Of a stretch of 64,000 nucleotides of DNA, positions 51,901-63,719 are shown one piece after another. Source of the stretch: Amia ocellicauda (Eukaryota > Chordata > Actinopteri > Amiiformes > Amiidae). The DNA lies in the NCBI RefSeq assembly GCF_036373705.1, contig NC_089851.1, forward strand, positions 46,621,470 to 46,685,469, in the 5' to 3' direction. The translations under genes and the position numbers were made by a program. How positions within the stretch are numbered: the stretch's first letter is position 1; each line of letters starts with the position of its first letter. The notes under the pieces were generated by a model that was not told the DNA's origin, ran no database searches, and was given only the letters and a program-made list of their open reading frames with translations.

Positions 51901-54900
51901 GAGTATGAATTAGCCTTACAATACGTGATAAAAACCATATGGGCACCTGCTGTTTGTTAGGATTATAATTGTATTCATTAAAATCTCCATTTGCACTCCC
52001 AGTGTAGGTACCTAAGAAGTCACAGGAGTCACTTGTGTGATAAGTTGGCTTCCACCCTGCTCCCCTGTGTGGCACTTGGCCAACTGTACACTGCTCCTCA
52101 CAACTGGAAAATGCTAGACGAGACCAGTTCTCCAGTGGAGTGCGATTCTGAATATTTCAATCCAAAGCTGCCAATGATGATTACTGTAATAATCAAATAC
52201 ATGGATTTGTTACAATGGATGGACTGTTGTATGGTCCCTGCAGAATATCATGTCATTACCTGGATTTAGCTTTCCTCTTGTCCTCTTTTTCAGAAGCACC
52301 CTGACTTTCTTCTGAATCCCAGGCCTCATCTTGGTCGTCTCCATTCTCTTCTTTTTCTACCAGGTTCCAGTTAATCAAGCCCATCATTGTTCAAGGACGA
52401 AATTCAGAACATAGATTAAGTTTCCCAGTTCACTTTTTATAACCCACTACCACTCTCAATGTTCCTTAAAATCAGTAGTAAGTAATCAGTAAGTATCAGG
52501 ATCACCACCAAAACTGCATCTGCAAAAGCAGGTAGGAGAATATTTTGCTGAGATTACACTGCATCAAATCATGAATCACTTCTAATTAACAGCAATTCAT
52601 AATAACAATTGTCTCAATAACTGGTTTATTAGTAATTGTAACAATGATTTCTTAAATATTTAAAAAGCCACTATATACTATATATCCTTTTGGCTCACTG
52701 GTGACATGTAATCTCGCCAGTGTCCAATGCAGCATTGTATAAGCAATACAGAACAAACATGGTTTGTCAGTGCAATTTATGTGGTTGAGGACACACACAC
52801 ACAGACAAAAGTTCTTACTATAATCTAATTAAGTAATCAAGCTCCAATGTTTAAATACAAATTTCATCTTTTGAGAATTGTTGAAAAGCAAGTCCAAATG
52901 TTCTACACACCCACCCTTCAAACATGCTAATAGTCATACCTTGGATTTCTGTTGTTTTGGGTTTCCTATCAAAAGAAGAAAAAAGTTCACTTATTTTCTA
53001 TTTGGATGGTCAAGTAAATCTGATCAACTGGTCTTCTGTGCATAACAGGCTTTACAAGACTGCATTTATACAACACCTTGTCATACTCTTGCCTTTGCAA
53101 TACTAGCCCTTGAATTGTTTATTTTGATTTCCCCTATGCACCCTTTCCCTTTGACTTAACATCGTCTGCCCTTATCAGCTTTTACAATCTAGGATTGCTT
53201 ACTGTACCTCCAATACACTTGTGTAAATTCTAAATTTGTAAAATGTATTATGCACTGTATTATTGCACTTTGTACTGCTCTGATATTTTGTAAGTCACCC
53301 TGGACAAGGGCATCTGCCAATAAATAAATATAATAATAATAATAACAATATTATTATTATTAATAATAATACAGCATGGATTGATCTGTTCAAAAGGGAC
53401 TGGTAAAGAAAGCATGAATGAACAAAAATGATGTGAAGCTGCACAGATGTCATATTTAATGGTACAAGTACACAAGTTGTTTATCCACTGAACAAACTAA
53501 TCAGTATAACACAATACTAGTACTAGGAGAGTATTAATTATTTAGAACTGTCAAGTGATCCCAGGCAGTCAGTGTTTTAATTGCTTTGCCCAACAACAGA
53601 AGGCTATATTTGTGTATAGAGATGGATGACAAGGGATCTGGACTGCTACCAATAAAATGTAAACGGCATTAAACAAATCAAAAGACATTTAAGAATTCAG
53701 CTTTTTGACAATGGGGAATAAAAATTAATCAAGACTGCATACATGCCTGGTTGAATCTTCAAAGGTTCACATCTGCCTTCAACTATAAGGATACGAACCA
53801 AAGCACCAGTTTTGGACTCGGATTGTCCTTAAATCAGTCAATGGATCTTAAATACAATCAAAACCTTTAGCAATACCTCCTGCTCTCCATCTCCAATGCA
53901 TTTCTCAAAGGTCTTCATTGCCAGAATGTCAACACATTGTGACTTTAAAAGCTTTGAAGAATTTGGATTAAGAAATTACAACCTACCCAGGGATAGAGGA
54001 GTCAATTTCCTCCAAGAGATCTTCAGGAAGCAGCTTTCTTTTCTGTCATGGTTTTAAAAATAAAAACAATGGATCAGAAATGCAATCAAAATCGACAATA
54101 TTTTGTCATGTAGATGATACAATGAATGGGAACAATGTTATACCGTATTAGACAGAAATAGTGCTTTGCTTAAAATTGGTGGTTTGAAAATAGTGATCTG
54201 AGAGAAGGTCAGTAAAGAAAAAAAGAAGAGGAAAGTTAAACAATGTAGAGGTTAACATAATTTAATTTTAATTACAAGAATTTACCATCATTAAAATGCC
54301 GGTTCACAAATCCCTAAATGTGTCAGTTTTACCTTCTGCTCCTTGAACATCTCCTGTCTCTCTCTTCGTATCTTCTTTACATGTTCCTTGTTTCTTCAAA
54401 ACAAAAAGTTAATGTGTTAACAAACTGCAAAGGTTTCTAGACAATGTTTTGGTACACATGCATTTGCAAAGTCTTTTAAGCAGTTAGTACAGACAAACCC
54501 TATGCATTGTTCTTGTCCTGTGTGCAGAAAAATCTACACTGAATATGGAGTTCTGATAACTGTTAACTACTGTGGGGACGTGGGCTGAACATTGAGCTGT
54601 AATGGTTTGCTCTGCTGGGATTGAATTGCAGGTGGGTCTGATTTTGCAAAGAGATAACCAGCCGAAACTCAACATTGTATTGTAAAAACTAAACAAAGGG
54701 TGTTATTTTGGTTGATTCCATTGAATCATTATTAAAATTGAATATATTCAATGTGTTTGAGCATTAAAATATAGCTCATTAGTTGTATTTGTTTTATATA
54801 GTAGGTTTGTTAAAATGTAAAAAGGGTGAGAATAATTCTGGAAGGTACACATGATTCCAGGATTAATTCTGCAGTTCCTGTAGGTTTCCATTGCTGGGTT

Positions 54901-56974
54901 GTGCATTTCAAAGCCAAAGACAAATTAACTCCAGGATGCAATTCTTGAAAAGCATAGATCAGTGGATGGGTATAAAAATAATAATAATAAAAAAGGTCTT
55001 GAATATCCCTTGGAGTATGGCCAAGACTACAACGAAGTGGAAGGTGTATTGGACCACCAAGACGGCGACCCAAAGCACACAGCCCAATCTCTGCTGGAGT
55101 GGCTAAGGGACAAAAGGGTAAATGTCGTTTAGAGGCCCAGTCAGAGACCCAGTCTAAATCCAATCGAACATCTGTGGCATAATGAAGACTGTGGTCCCCA
55201 AGGAACTTGACAGAGCTTGAATTATTTTATTTATTTTTAAAAGGAGAATGGTCAAATATTGCCAAATCTAGGAGTGCAAAGTTGATGGAGACCTATCACA
55301 AAAACTCACAGCTATAATTGCTGTCAAAGGAACTTCCACAAAGCATTAACCACAAAATGTGGTTTAAGTTCAAGGGGGTGTTGACTTTCTACAGAAGGGG
55401 TCTCAAACTCAGTTCCTGGAGGGCCATGTGTATACTGGTGTTTGTTCCCACCGAGTCCTCAATTAATTAATTTGTCCAATATTTTTCAATTTGGCATATT
55501 TACAAAATACATTGCGAGGTATTTTACAATTGATGGTCTAAAAGTGCATTTGATTCAAGATACAGTTGCTTATAAAATATCCCAGGGCCTGGATAGGTGT
55601 TAAATGCATCTAGCTAATTAAACAATTAGACCAATTAAGTAATTGAGGAGTCAGTTGGAAGGAAAACCGGCATCATACACACGGCCCTCCGGGGATTACA
55701 TTTGAGACCGCTGTTCTATAGGTACTGTCCATAAGAGTTCAGCAGTGTGCTGGATAGCCTGGTCACAAGTGATCTTGAAATGGTCCTGTCCTTTTTGTCC
55801 TTGTGGGCTCTTATGATTGTAGGCAACTGTCGGATAAAATCCGTATTCCACATGTTACTGTCACCTAGTCTGGGGTGTAAATAACACTACCACTTCAGTT
55901 TCTACAAGTACACCAATGTATGCTCCTTTATTTTTAATTATTAAAATACTATTGAATAAATCAGTAATTTTATTTAAATAAATACTTAACATTTGGTAAC
56001 TAGTAATGTTAAACTATTATACTGTAGAAGTATAATAAGCCTTGTAATGAACCCATGTAGTATATTAAAACCTCTTCAAACTTTATTTTGAATTTCCCAG
56101 CTCAAACCTACACATACATTTGTTCCAATACTAATATTGGTAAAATACTACAACGACCTGTTATACAAATATGATTAATGATAATAGTTCATACAAATTA
56201 ACTAGAAATGCTGTTTTATTATACATTATATATTATGCACTCTTAAATTGAGTATTTGCATAGTTTTGAGGTGTTGAGCTTAAATGTGAATGAATTTTAT
56301 ATGGATACATTTTGCTATGCTACAGTTTTTTTGTTTTTTTTATTGGGTTTTACTTTTTCAAAACTGTTGCGTCTCTGATTTAACTGTGCTTGTCAAGTAC
56401 AAACTTTAGGACTGCATGCTTGTTTTCCTGTTCAAACAAACCTGCCTTGATATATAGCAGCAACACATATCAGACACGTCGAGCTGATCCATTTCAGTGG
56501 ATCAGATGAACTTATCTTTTCCAATCGATTCAATAGACTGAACCGGATCGAATCAAATGAATGAACTGCGCCCCTCTAGGGGCTATAACCAGTGTAATAA
56601 TCATGTATTACAATCTCATGCAGCGAGTTTATTGCACCGTGTGTGAATGAATGAATGATGAATGATTACATGCAGACTCCAGGGGAAACGTGGATTATCA
56701 TCACAGAAACGGCTGTGTTGGAATGAGGAGTATTCAAAAGATAACAGCAATACATAATTTCATAATGACGATATAATTACCTTCGAATGGCCTCCAGAGA
56801 GTCTTTCAAGCTCTGCGCAGCCGCCGCTTTGGATTCTTCAAAAGTCACTTCTTCGGGAGCCTCCTCGTCCCCACTTGACTGGCCTGCAATGTCCATGCTT
56901 TCTTCCTGCGGCCTGTTTCTAGCGCTTCTTCTAGTCGGAGCAGAGCACAGTTTCCCATGCTGTCTTTTCGCCAT
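48936..56974 (-). CDS. nol7: Nucleolar protein 7, 8 exons
   Basis: NOL7 (NUC129 family) is a nucleolar protein with a reported role in early pre-rRNA processing. Exons in transcript order are 56974-56781, 54393-54333, 54042-53987, 52965-52940, 52356-52260, 51839-51718, 49639-49562 and 49009-48936. They total 708 nt (235 aa; human about 257) with all phases consistent and GT-AG borders. Recognised family blocks are EEAPEEVTFEESKA in exon 1, FKEQK/KRKLLPEDLLEEI across exons 2-3, FKVVRVKDQKLANAKQ and the RTT junction in exon 6, AAVEFISKSW in exon 7, and QKK...FKKRWIHKQ in the last exon. The ATG at 56974 has a strong Kozak context (A at -3, G at +4). A 1480-bp element with long inverted repeats lies in intron 6. 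spg11 is convergent, about 8 kb away. Confidence 0.93.
49870..51349. mobile_element. Non-autonomous element with long TIRs, Mutator-like, in nol7 intron 6
   Basis: The element starts ACCTCCGTGAAGTTGGCACC and ends with the exact complement GGTGCCAACTTCACGGAGGT. It is flanked by a perfect 9-bp duplication GAGAAAATT (49861-49869 and 51350-51358). The arms are long: the left arm 49870 to about 50285 pairs with two blocks of the right arm, about 51160-51349 and 50680-50900. Between those blocks the right arm has extra tandem units (see the repeat entry at 50848). No transposase frame is present, and the middle (about 50290-50640) shows no recognisable coding. A 9-bp TSD with long TIRs is the pattern of Mutator-like elements. 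Superfamily assignment without a transposase is an inference. Confidence 0.75.
50848..51215. repeat. Tandem 133-136-bp units in the right arm of the long-TIR element
   Basis: Three units start at 50848, 50981 and 51117, each opening with AACGGCACAAA and followed by GAGCA, GAATGACACCAGTTTG and a GGGGTGGA/GTGACRTCAC block. The left arm contains a single complementary copy (about 50010-50105). The units differ by scattered substitutions, so the expansion is not very recent. Confidence 0.8.
53045..53375 (+). mobile_element. LINE 3' tail fragment (same family as the copy ending at 63270)
   Basis: The segment shares its sequence with 62920-63270: a GTCATACTCTTGC block, ATCAGCTTTTACAATCTAGGAT, TATTGCACTTTGTACTGCT and CCTGGACAAGGGC. 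It ends in an A/T microsatellite tail. Only 3' untranslated sequence is present. It lies in nol7 intron 4 (transcript order exon 3 to exon 4). Confidence 0.7.
54940..55350 (+). mobile_element. Decayed Tc1-like transposase fragment
   Basis: The plus strand has broken but recognisable transposase pieces: GDPKHTAQSLLEWLRDK near 55066-55115 (containing a conserved catalytic-region Asp), then SLNPIEHLWH near 55152-55182. Stops and indels separate them. No terminal repeats were found. It lies in nol7 intron 1. Confidence 0.7.
55395..55713. mobile_element. Palindromic hAT MITE in nol7 intron 1
   Basis: The ends are AAGGGGTCTCAAACTC and TTTGAGACCGCTG. They are flanked by TTCTACAG (55387-55394) and TTCTATAG (55714-55721), an 8-bp duplication with one mismatch. 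The AT-rich interior includes AATTAATTAATTTG and its complement-like partner. It is similar in design to the MITEs at 46245-46537 and 47110-47376. Confidence 0.7.
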
Positions 56975-57060
56975 CTTTCCAACTTCACCTTTCACACCAG
57001 CCGGAAGCCGGGCTGTGGTCAGGAGACACGAGTGCAGCGCCCCTAGTGGCGAGGATGTCT
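56975..57060 (-). promoter_or_regulatory. nol7: nol7 promoter-proximal region
   Basis: The short G+C-rich segment upstream of the nol7 ATG contains CCGGAAG at 57001-57007, the ETS-family core common in promoters of ribosome-biogenesis genes. No TATA box is seen. The transcription start is not fixed. Confidence 0.4.
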
Positions 57061-58597
57061 TTCAGCTGATGACACCTTGAAGAAACACCAAATCCCAGTT
57101 ATGTTTGGACTTGACCCCGACCTCTTGCTCCCTTGATACCAGAGGTGTAAAAAGTACTCGGAAGTTACACTTGAGTAAAATCAAAAAACTTACACCAGTA
57201 AAAGTAAAAAGTCTCCCATTCCAACTATACATGAATAATAGTAAAACAAGTATTTACATTCAAGTGTACTTAAGTACCAAAAGTTTTAAGTAAATACGAC
57301 TTTAGCAAAGTGCGCATGTGTTTGTGTGTGTCTTATAAGGGGGGCGCACAAGAGATGAATGTGGTGCTTTAATCCAATATTATATTGAAGCAATCAAGGT
57401 GTTTTTACTGTTCCTCAATTTTTTCTCGAAGAAAACCACATCCAAGAAAAATACATGTTATTTAGCCACAGATCTGGAAATGTATTTCGTCTGTATTAAG
57501 TATTAATAAACTTTAACTTAGGCTATGCACATAGGTGACTTGACAAATCAGATTATCGACTGAGGTAAAATACTGTTTAATGGGAAAGTATTTTACATTA
57601 CAAAATAAAAACATACAAACTTTTTATACTTATGATTAAAATTTGTTTAAAATTCTAAAAGCACTTAAAAATCTTATGCGATTATAACAAAACCGAAATA
57701 CCAAATAACTCAAAATATAATTGTGCAACAAATCAATTAAACCAATAAACTAGTGATTTAGTGGCAAAAACTGCCAAACCAACAAAACGGTTAAACGGGA
57801 AATGCATCAGATAAATCATTAAAATAACAAAAACATCAAAGAAACAAAAACAAAACAATCTGATGCATTTGAATACTAAACATAACAGTTAACGCATTTG
57901 ACAAAAAAACAAAACAAAAAAAAACCAAGTGCATTTTAAAATCCAGAATTCATTAAAACGAATTAAAAGTCATTTTTTAAAAGACAATCATCAATTAATA
58001 AAAACAATTATTAATCAATAAAAGAAAAAAATATCTCAGACTCGGGCTCCAGCAGGGGGAGATGACTGAGGTAAACAAATAAAATGACAAAATGTAATAC
58101 ATTTCATTTATTGAACGATTGATTTCCCCCTTCCCTGTCAAGAGGACCATGGCCATTAGAAGTGGACCCAGGTAGGGGGGCTAATGCTGGTCTGGAAAAG
58201 GAGGTAGTTTAAAGGGCTGGAGAGGGATTTAGAGCTGGCACACAAAGTTGAAGAGGAGAATCCAAGAGCTGTGGTCAAAGGTCACTCAATTGGCAGACAG
58301 GGCACAGAGGAGAACCCAGAAGCCATCACGAGAGCCAAACTTAGGTCAGATACACAAACAATCATTTAAATAAAATTTAAAAACCTGGCATAAAGCTTAG
58401 AAATGTCACACCACCACAAACAAGACATCATGATGAATGAGGCAACAGAGGGATATATATATGCTTATTTTGTGTCAATGTTACTTGTTTTATACATTGT
58501 TGATATGTATTTATAGCACTATATTGCCATTTTTTAATTAAAATGTAGCATTTGTGGCTTGAAATTGTGGTAAAATGAGTCTTGCAGCCCAGGCACT
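57061..58597. other. Intergenic; one dispersed repeat fragment, no gene seen
   Basis: About 57143-57300 resembles a dispersed fish repeat rich in ACTTGAGTAAAA and AAGTACTT-type motifs in both orientations. The remainder is AT-rich with long A-runs and short TA stretches (58456-58465), and no exon was recognised. Confidence 0.4.
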
Positions 58598-58826
58598 TAC
58601 AGTGAGGGAAAAAAGTATTTGATCCCCTGCTGATTTTGTACGTTTGCCCACTGACAAAGAAATTATCAGTCTATAATTTTAATGGTAGTTGTATTTTAAC
58701 AGTGAGAGACAGAATAACAGCAAAAAATCCAGAAAAACGCATTTCAAAAAAGTTATAAATTGATTTGCATGTTAATGAGGGAAATAAGTATTTGATCCCC
58801 TATCAATCAGCAAGATTTCTGGCTCC

Positions 58827-58923
58827 CAGGTGTCTTTTATACAGGTAACGAGCTGAGATTAGGAGCACTCTCTTAAAGGGAGTGCTCCTAATCTCAGCTC
58901 GTTACCTGTATAAAAGACACCTG
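58827..58923. repeat. 97-bp palindrome inside the Tc1-like element
   Basis: Arms of about 44 bp (CAGGTGTCTTTTATACAGG onward; complement ending AAAGACACCTG) flank a loop of about 9 bp around TCTTAAAGG. The pairing is essentially perfect. Each arm contains a TTTTATA/TATAAAA element, so the palindrome could drive transcription in either direction. Confidence 0.9.
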
Positions 58924-58964
58924 TCCACAGACGCAATCAATCAATCAGATTCCAAACTCTCCAA

Positions 58965-59974
58965 CACGGCCAAGACCAAAGAGCTGTCCAAGGATGTCAG
59001 GGATAAGATTGTAGGCCTACACAAGGCTGGAATGGGCTACAAGACCATCACCAAGCAGCTTGGTGAGAAGGTGACAACAGTTGGTGCGATTATTCGCAAA
59101 TGGAAGAAACACAAAATAACTGTCAGTCTCCCTCAGTCTGGGGCTCCATGCAAGATCTCACCTCGTGGAGTTTCAATGATCATGAGAACGGTGAGGAATC
59201 AGCCCAGAACTACACGGGAGGATCTTGTTAATGATCTCAAGGCAGCTGGGACCATAGTCACCAAGAAAACAATTGGTAACACACTACGCCGTGAAGGACT
59301 GAAATCCTGCAGCACCCGCAAGGTCCCCCTGCTCAAGAAAGCACATGTACAGGCCCGTCTGAAGTTTGCCAACATCTGAATGATTCAGAGGAGAACTGGG
59401 TGAAAGTGTTGTGGTCAGATGAGACCAAAATCAAGCTCTTTGGCATCATCTCAACTCGCTGTGTTTGGAGGAGGAGGAATGACCCCAAGAACACCATCCC
59501 CACCATCAAACATGGAGGTGGAAACATTATGCTTTGGGGGTGTTTTTTCTGCTAAGGGGACAGGACAACTGCACCACATCAAAGGGACGATGGACAGGGC
59601 CATGTACCGTCATATCTTGGGTGAGAACCTCCTTCCCTCGGCCAGGGCATTGAAAATGGGTCGTGGATGGGTATTCCAGCATGACAAGGTCATAACACAC
59701 AGCCAAGGCAACAAAGGAGTGGCTCAAGAAGAAGCACATTAAGGTCCTGGAGTGGCCTAGCCAGTCTCCAGACCTTAATCCCATAGAAAATCTGTGGAGG
59801 GAGCTGAAGGTTCGAGTTGCCAAACGTCAGCCTTGAAACCTTAATGCCTTGGAGGGAATCTGCAAAGAGGAGTGGGACAAAATCCCTCCTGAGATGTGTG
59901 CAAACCTGGAGGCCAACTACAAGAAACGTCTGACCTCCGTGATTGCCAGCAAGGGTTTTGCCACCAAGTACTAA
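58965..59974 (+). pseudogene. Tc1-like transposase pseudogene
   Basis: The reading frame keeps the N-terminal paired-type DNA-binding region ([32 protein letters not shown]) and the bipartite linker up to QARLKFAN. The expected start codon is ACG at 58965. A small deletion near 59375 shifts the frame before the first catalytic Asp. A further deletion near 59482 and changes around 59688 and 59836 disrupt the rest. The family's usual stop (TAC TAA) is present at 59969-59974. It is dead by several independent lesions. Confidence 0.85.
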
Positions 59975-60529
59975 GTCGAAGGGGTCAAATACTTATTTCC
60001 CTCATTAACATGCAAATCAATCTATAACTTTTTTTGAAATGCGTTTTTCTGGATTTTTTTGTTGTTATTCTGTCTCTCACTGTTAAAATACACCTGCCAT
60101 TAAAATTATAGACTGATCATTTCTTTGTCAGTGGGCAAACGTACAAAATCAGCAGGGGATCAAATACTTTTTTCCCCCACTGTATTAGACACCTGGACTT
60201 AGGCCCACTGATTAATTTAGGTTTCTCACAACTGATCTAAAGCAATAGAAATCTTGCAGAAATGGGTAAGATATGGTGTCACTGATATGTTTTGTTCTAC
60301 CTGCATTAAACATTAAAGAGTACATTTCCAGCTGAAGAGCATGCTTCATGATCTATACTCCTTTGGTTGTAATGCACATGCAAAAAATGTCAAAACCCGC
60401 CTAAAGACTGTGCAGTTCGCCTTAAATGCATTATCATTAAAGCTACAATGATATTAAATCATATTAAAATGATTACAAAAGTATGTTTTTATCATCTAAG
60501 AAACATTGCCAAAATTAGATCATTTCTGT

Positions 60530-60925
60530 CTTTATCTGATGCTGAAAGTAATGGAAGACCTCTAGTAAGTGATCCATGCTCTTATCTCATGTAGACTGGA
60601 CTACTGTAGTGCTCTTTTTTCTGGACTTACTAGCCAAGCTTTATTAAGGCTGCAGCTTGTGCAAAATGCAGCTGCAAGGGTCCTTACCAAAACCAAAAGG
60701 AGAGCACATATAACTCTTGTACTTGCTTCTTTGCACTGGCTTCCAGTGAAATATCGAATTGATTTTAAAATTGTATTGCTTACATTTAAAGCACTAAATG
60801 TTATTAATTTTGATTGTAATCTTTGTGGTCTGTTACCTTCTTTTTTGTTTTTGTGCAGTGCCTTGAACCTTGCGGTATGAAAGATGATTATTATTATTAT
60901 AATTATTATTATTATTACAAAGTCA
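60530..60925 (+). mobile_element. L2-type LINE 3' fragment
   Basis: The frame encodes the C-terminal part of a LINE reverse transcriptase: SCRLDYCSALFSGL, LQLVQNAAARVLT, ITLVLASLHWLPVKYRIDFK and LLTFKALN. A short 3' untranslated part and an ATT microsatellite tail at about 60885-60915 follow, as in L2-clade elements. The 5' part is missing. Confidence 0.8.
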
Positions 60926-61261
60926 GAGGAATTCAGTTTCCCATTAGTAATTTTGCAGCTTCTTTAGTTTACGAGGAGGACTATGTGAGAAGGTCGCTGT
61001 TTTTAAAATCCTGTGACATAGCAATGGCCAATGAAGATGTGAATACAAACACAAAAGCTTTATTAGTTTGTACAGTACAACTTAAGCATTTGTCATGAAT
61101 GTTATATATGGGCAGCTTCTCACAGTAAAACCTGAAATTGTAAAAATACATAACAAATCGATTCATACTGATTCAATACCGAATGCAAAATGTTTCTCTT
61201 CATTATGTTGGCAACCCTAATACTGACTCGTCCTTTGTTTATTTAGATGTCATTGGTTTAT

Positions 61262-61285
61262 GTCAATCAATCAATCAATCAGTCA
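61262..61285. repeat. Short (CAAT)n repeat
   Basis: A run of tandem CAAT units near 61262-61280. Confidence 0.6.
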
Positions 61286-61387
61286 TAGTTACTGCCATTA
61301 TGACGCCACTGCCTTATGTATTGTGCACTGGATGGCTGAATGGTTTGAGGTAGGTCGTATATATATAAATATACTTAACTATAATAC

Positions 61388-61928
61388 AAAAACTGGTTGT
61401 TCGCCTCTGAACTGCCTCTAGAGCAGCGATATCTTTCTTGTAGTGTGGAGCCCAGAACTGTACACAGTATCCAAATGAGGTCTAACTAGTGCATTGTACA
61501 GTCTGAACATTACTGCCCTTGTTCTCAATTCTACATGTTTGACAATATACCCAAACATTGTGTTTGCCTTTTTTATTGCTTCCCCACATTGTATGGATGG
61601 AGAAAGCGAGGAGTCCACGTAGACTCCTAGGTCTTTCTCATGCGATCTTCATCTAGTTCTATTCCTCCCATAGTGTAATTATAGTGGGCATTTTTGTTAC
61701 CTGCGTGTAATACCTTGCACTTGTCCACATTGAATTTCATCTGCCAGGTGTCGGCCCACAACTGAATATGATCTAATTCCCTTTGAATAACCTGTGCTGC
61801 CGAGATTGTATCTGCTGAGCCACCTATTTTAGTATCATCTGCAAATTTGACAAGTTTGCTAACTATCCCAGAGTCCAGATCATTGATATAGATTAGAAAA
61901 AGCACAGGCCCTAGCAAAGGCGCAGAGT
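61388..61928 (-). mobile_element. CR1/Rex1-like LINE reverse transcriptase fragment
   Basis: On the minus strand the frame reads PVLFLIYINDLDSG, then KFADDTKIGG (the catalytic FADD box), HIQLWADTWQMKFNVDKCKV and GNKNAHYNYTMGG. A frameshift near 61625 follows, then ANTMFGYIVKHVELRTRAV and LYNALVRPHL and EAVQRRTT. Both the 5' part and the true 3' end are absent. It is dead by truncation and frameshift. Confidence 0.85.
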
Positions 61929-62547
61929 TTTGATATTCCCGGGGGGGCTGAGTTACTAAGCCGAAACCCCTACGACCACTGTCAGAGAAAATAATTAGCA
62001 AGAGCAAGGGGCGGTGTTTTCTCCCGTAAGAGCAGGGGGGTGGGGGTGGAGCTGACGGTGTTTTCACCAGTAGGAGCGGGGGGGGCTCTCCCCTGCATAC
62101 TCGGCGCCTATGTTCTATGGTCTGGTGTGCAGGTTGTAGTTTTCATTTTAGTAATTAAGGAGACTAATTCCTAGTGATTTACTGCATTAAATGAGTCCAA
62201 AGTAGGCAGGGACTGAGAAGGAAAGCACAAGGCTATAGTATTTGTGTGTGTCTCCAATTCTATCTATTTTCTAATGCCGTTTACTTTGCTATCGAAAGGA
62301 TCAATAAAGTAATTGCAGCTCTACCTGCTGAATAGTGAGTGTCGCTATTCTGTTAAAAAGAAAGTCTGGGTTATTGTTATGCGTCTATAACTAGCAGAGG
62401 ATAGGGCCTGCTTGTATCTTACTGTGCTGTCAATCATGGAAGACCTCTAGTTTTGTAGTTCTCCATTTATTATGTCACTATCTACGGCATTCTGTTTTAT
62501 GGGGGCGAGTGTGCTTGTTAAACCATGGTGAGCATTTCCTAGGTTTA

Positions 62548-63270
62548 ATGCTCCCTCCACTGGCTCCCGATCCCGGCACACATTCAGATCAAGACATTGA
62601 CCCTCACCTACCGCTGTCTTGACCACACCGCACCAAGTTACCTGAAGACCCTCATCTCCCCATACAGCCCCTCCAGACCACTGTGGTCTTCCAGTGCCAG
62701 AAGACTAACTTAGGCTCCTCTCAACTCTCCTTCCTCCAGAGTCACTCCTTCTCATCCCTGGCCCCTAAATGGTGGAACTACCTTCCCACCAAAGTCAAAA
62801 CAGCAGAGTCCTTGACCTCCTTCCGGCACTTACTCAAGACACATCTTTTCAGACTCTACTTGTAATTTAATCATTTATTCTCCTTTAAGATTGCACTTTT
62901 TGACTTTTTTATGACATTTTGTCATACTCTTGCGTTGCATTACTAGCACTTGTTTTGTTGTATTGTTTATTTTGATTTCCCCTATCCTCCCTCTCCCTTA
63001 GTTCTTAACTTTGACTTAACATCTTGTCTGCACTTATCAGCTTTTACAATCTAGGATGTAAGTCCTTATATATTGCTTACTGTATCTCCTATACACTTGT
63101 TTAAATTCTAAATTTGTAAAATGTATTATGCCTGAACTGCACTGTATTACTACACTGTATTGTACTGTACTGCACTGTATTATTGCACTTTGTACTGCTT
63201 TGATATTTTGTAAATCGCCCTGGACAAGGGCGTTTGCTAAGAAATAAATTATAATACAATTATAATAATA
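62548..63270 (+). mobile_element. LINE 3' end with untranslated tail
   Basis: Broken frames show LHWLPIP-type, TLTYRCLDHTAPSYLKTLI, then SQLSFLQSHSFSSLAPKWWNYLP and FRHLLKTHLFRLYL before a stop near 62865. This is the C-terminal end of a LINE reverse transcriptase. The tail contains ATCAGCTTTTACAATCTAGGAT and CCTGGACAAGGGC and ends in AATAATAAT-like repeats. Its tail is shared with 53045-53375. Confidence 0.78.
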
Positions 63271-63717
63271 ATTTATCTGGTCCTTAATTTAGCTACTGTA
63301 TCTAAAGCAGTGCTTAGCATATTGTAAAGCTAGCAGGAGGCAACAGGGTAGTAATGGCATTTAGTAATGGCAGTAGGATTTAGGTGACGAGATGTAATGT
63401 TCCTCTCATGTGTCCGTCGCTAATCGAAGCAGCTCAAATGTAATAAGGCAGTGGTCAAAAATTGTCTGGTTTTGGGGTGATATTAAGTTATTGTAGGAAG
63501 TGAGACCAAATCTACTTAGGCCTACTTGCTACTGATAATTCAATAAGTATAACAATTCTTGTTTGTGGGCTGGTTTCCCTTGGCGTAATGTTTAGCTTTT
63601 TATTGGTATGTACTATACATTTCTGAATAGCTGATCAAGATTAGACAAACTAAATTACACTACTACCAAGTCTTTTCACAGCAAAATAAATGCGTTTTCT
63701 GAAATTTACAGTTTTTA
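63271..63717. other. Intergenic or intronic, nothing recognised
   Basis: No exon, RNA gene or transposon terminus was identified in this stretch. Confidence 0.4.
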
Positions 63718-63719
63718 CC

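Larger units (their letters stand above)
58600..60182 (+). mobile_element. Nearly full-length Tc1-like transposon
   Basis: TA dinucleotides flank ends CAGTGAGGGAAAAAAGTATT and its mirror AATACTTTTTTCCCCCACTG. The terminal repeats extend about 200 bp and include the TTGATTTGCATGTTAATGAG block near each inner edge. A large inverted repeat lies at 58827-58923 just upstream of the transposase. Low apparent divergence between the two terminal repeats suggests a fairly young insertion. The same family left the solo repeat at 41238-41428. Confidence 0.88.

Noticed and set aside
56975..56995. Upstream in-frame start giving seven extra residues for NOL7
   Set aside because: The codon at 56995 is GTG, not ATG. 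The ATG at 56974 has a strong Kozak context.
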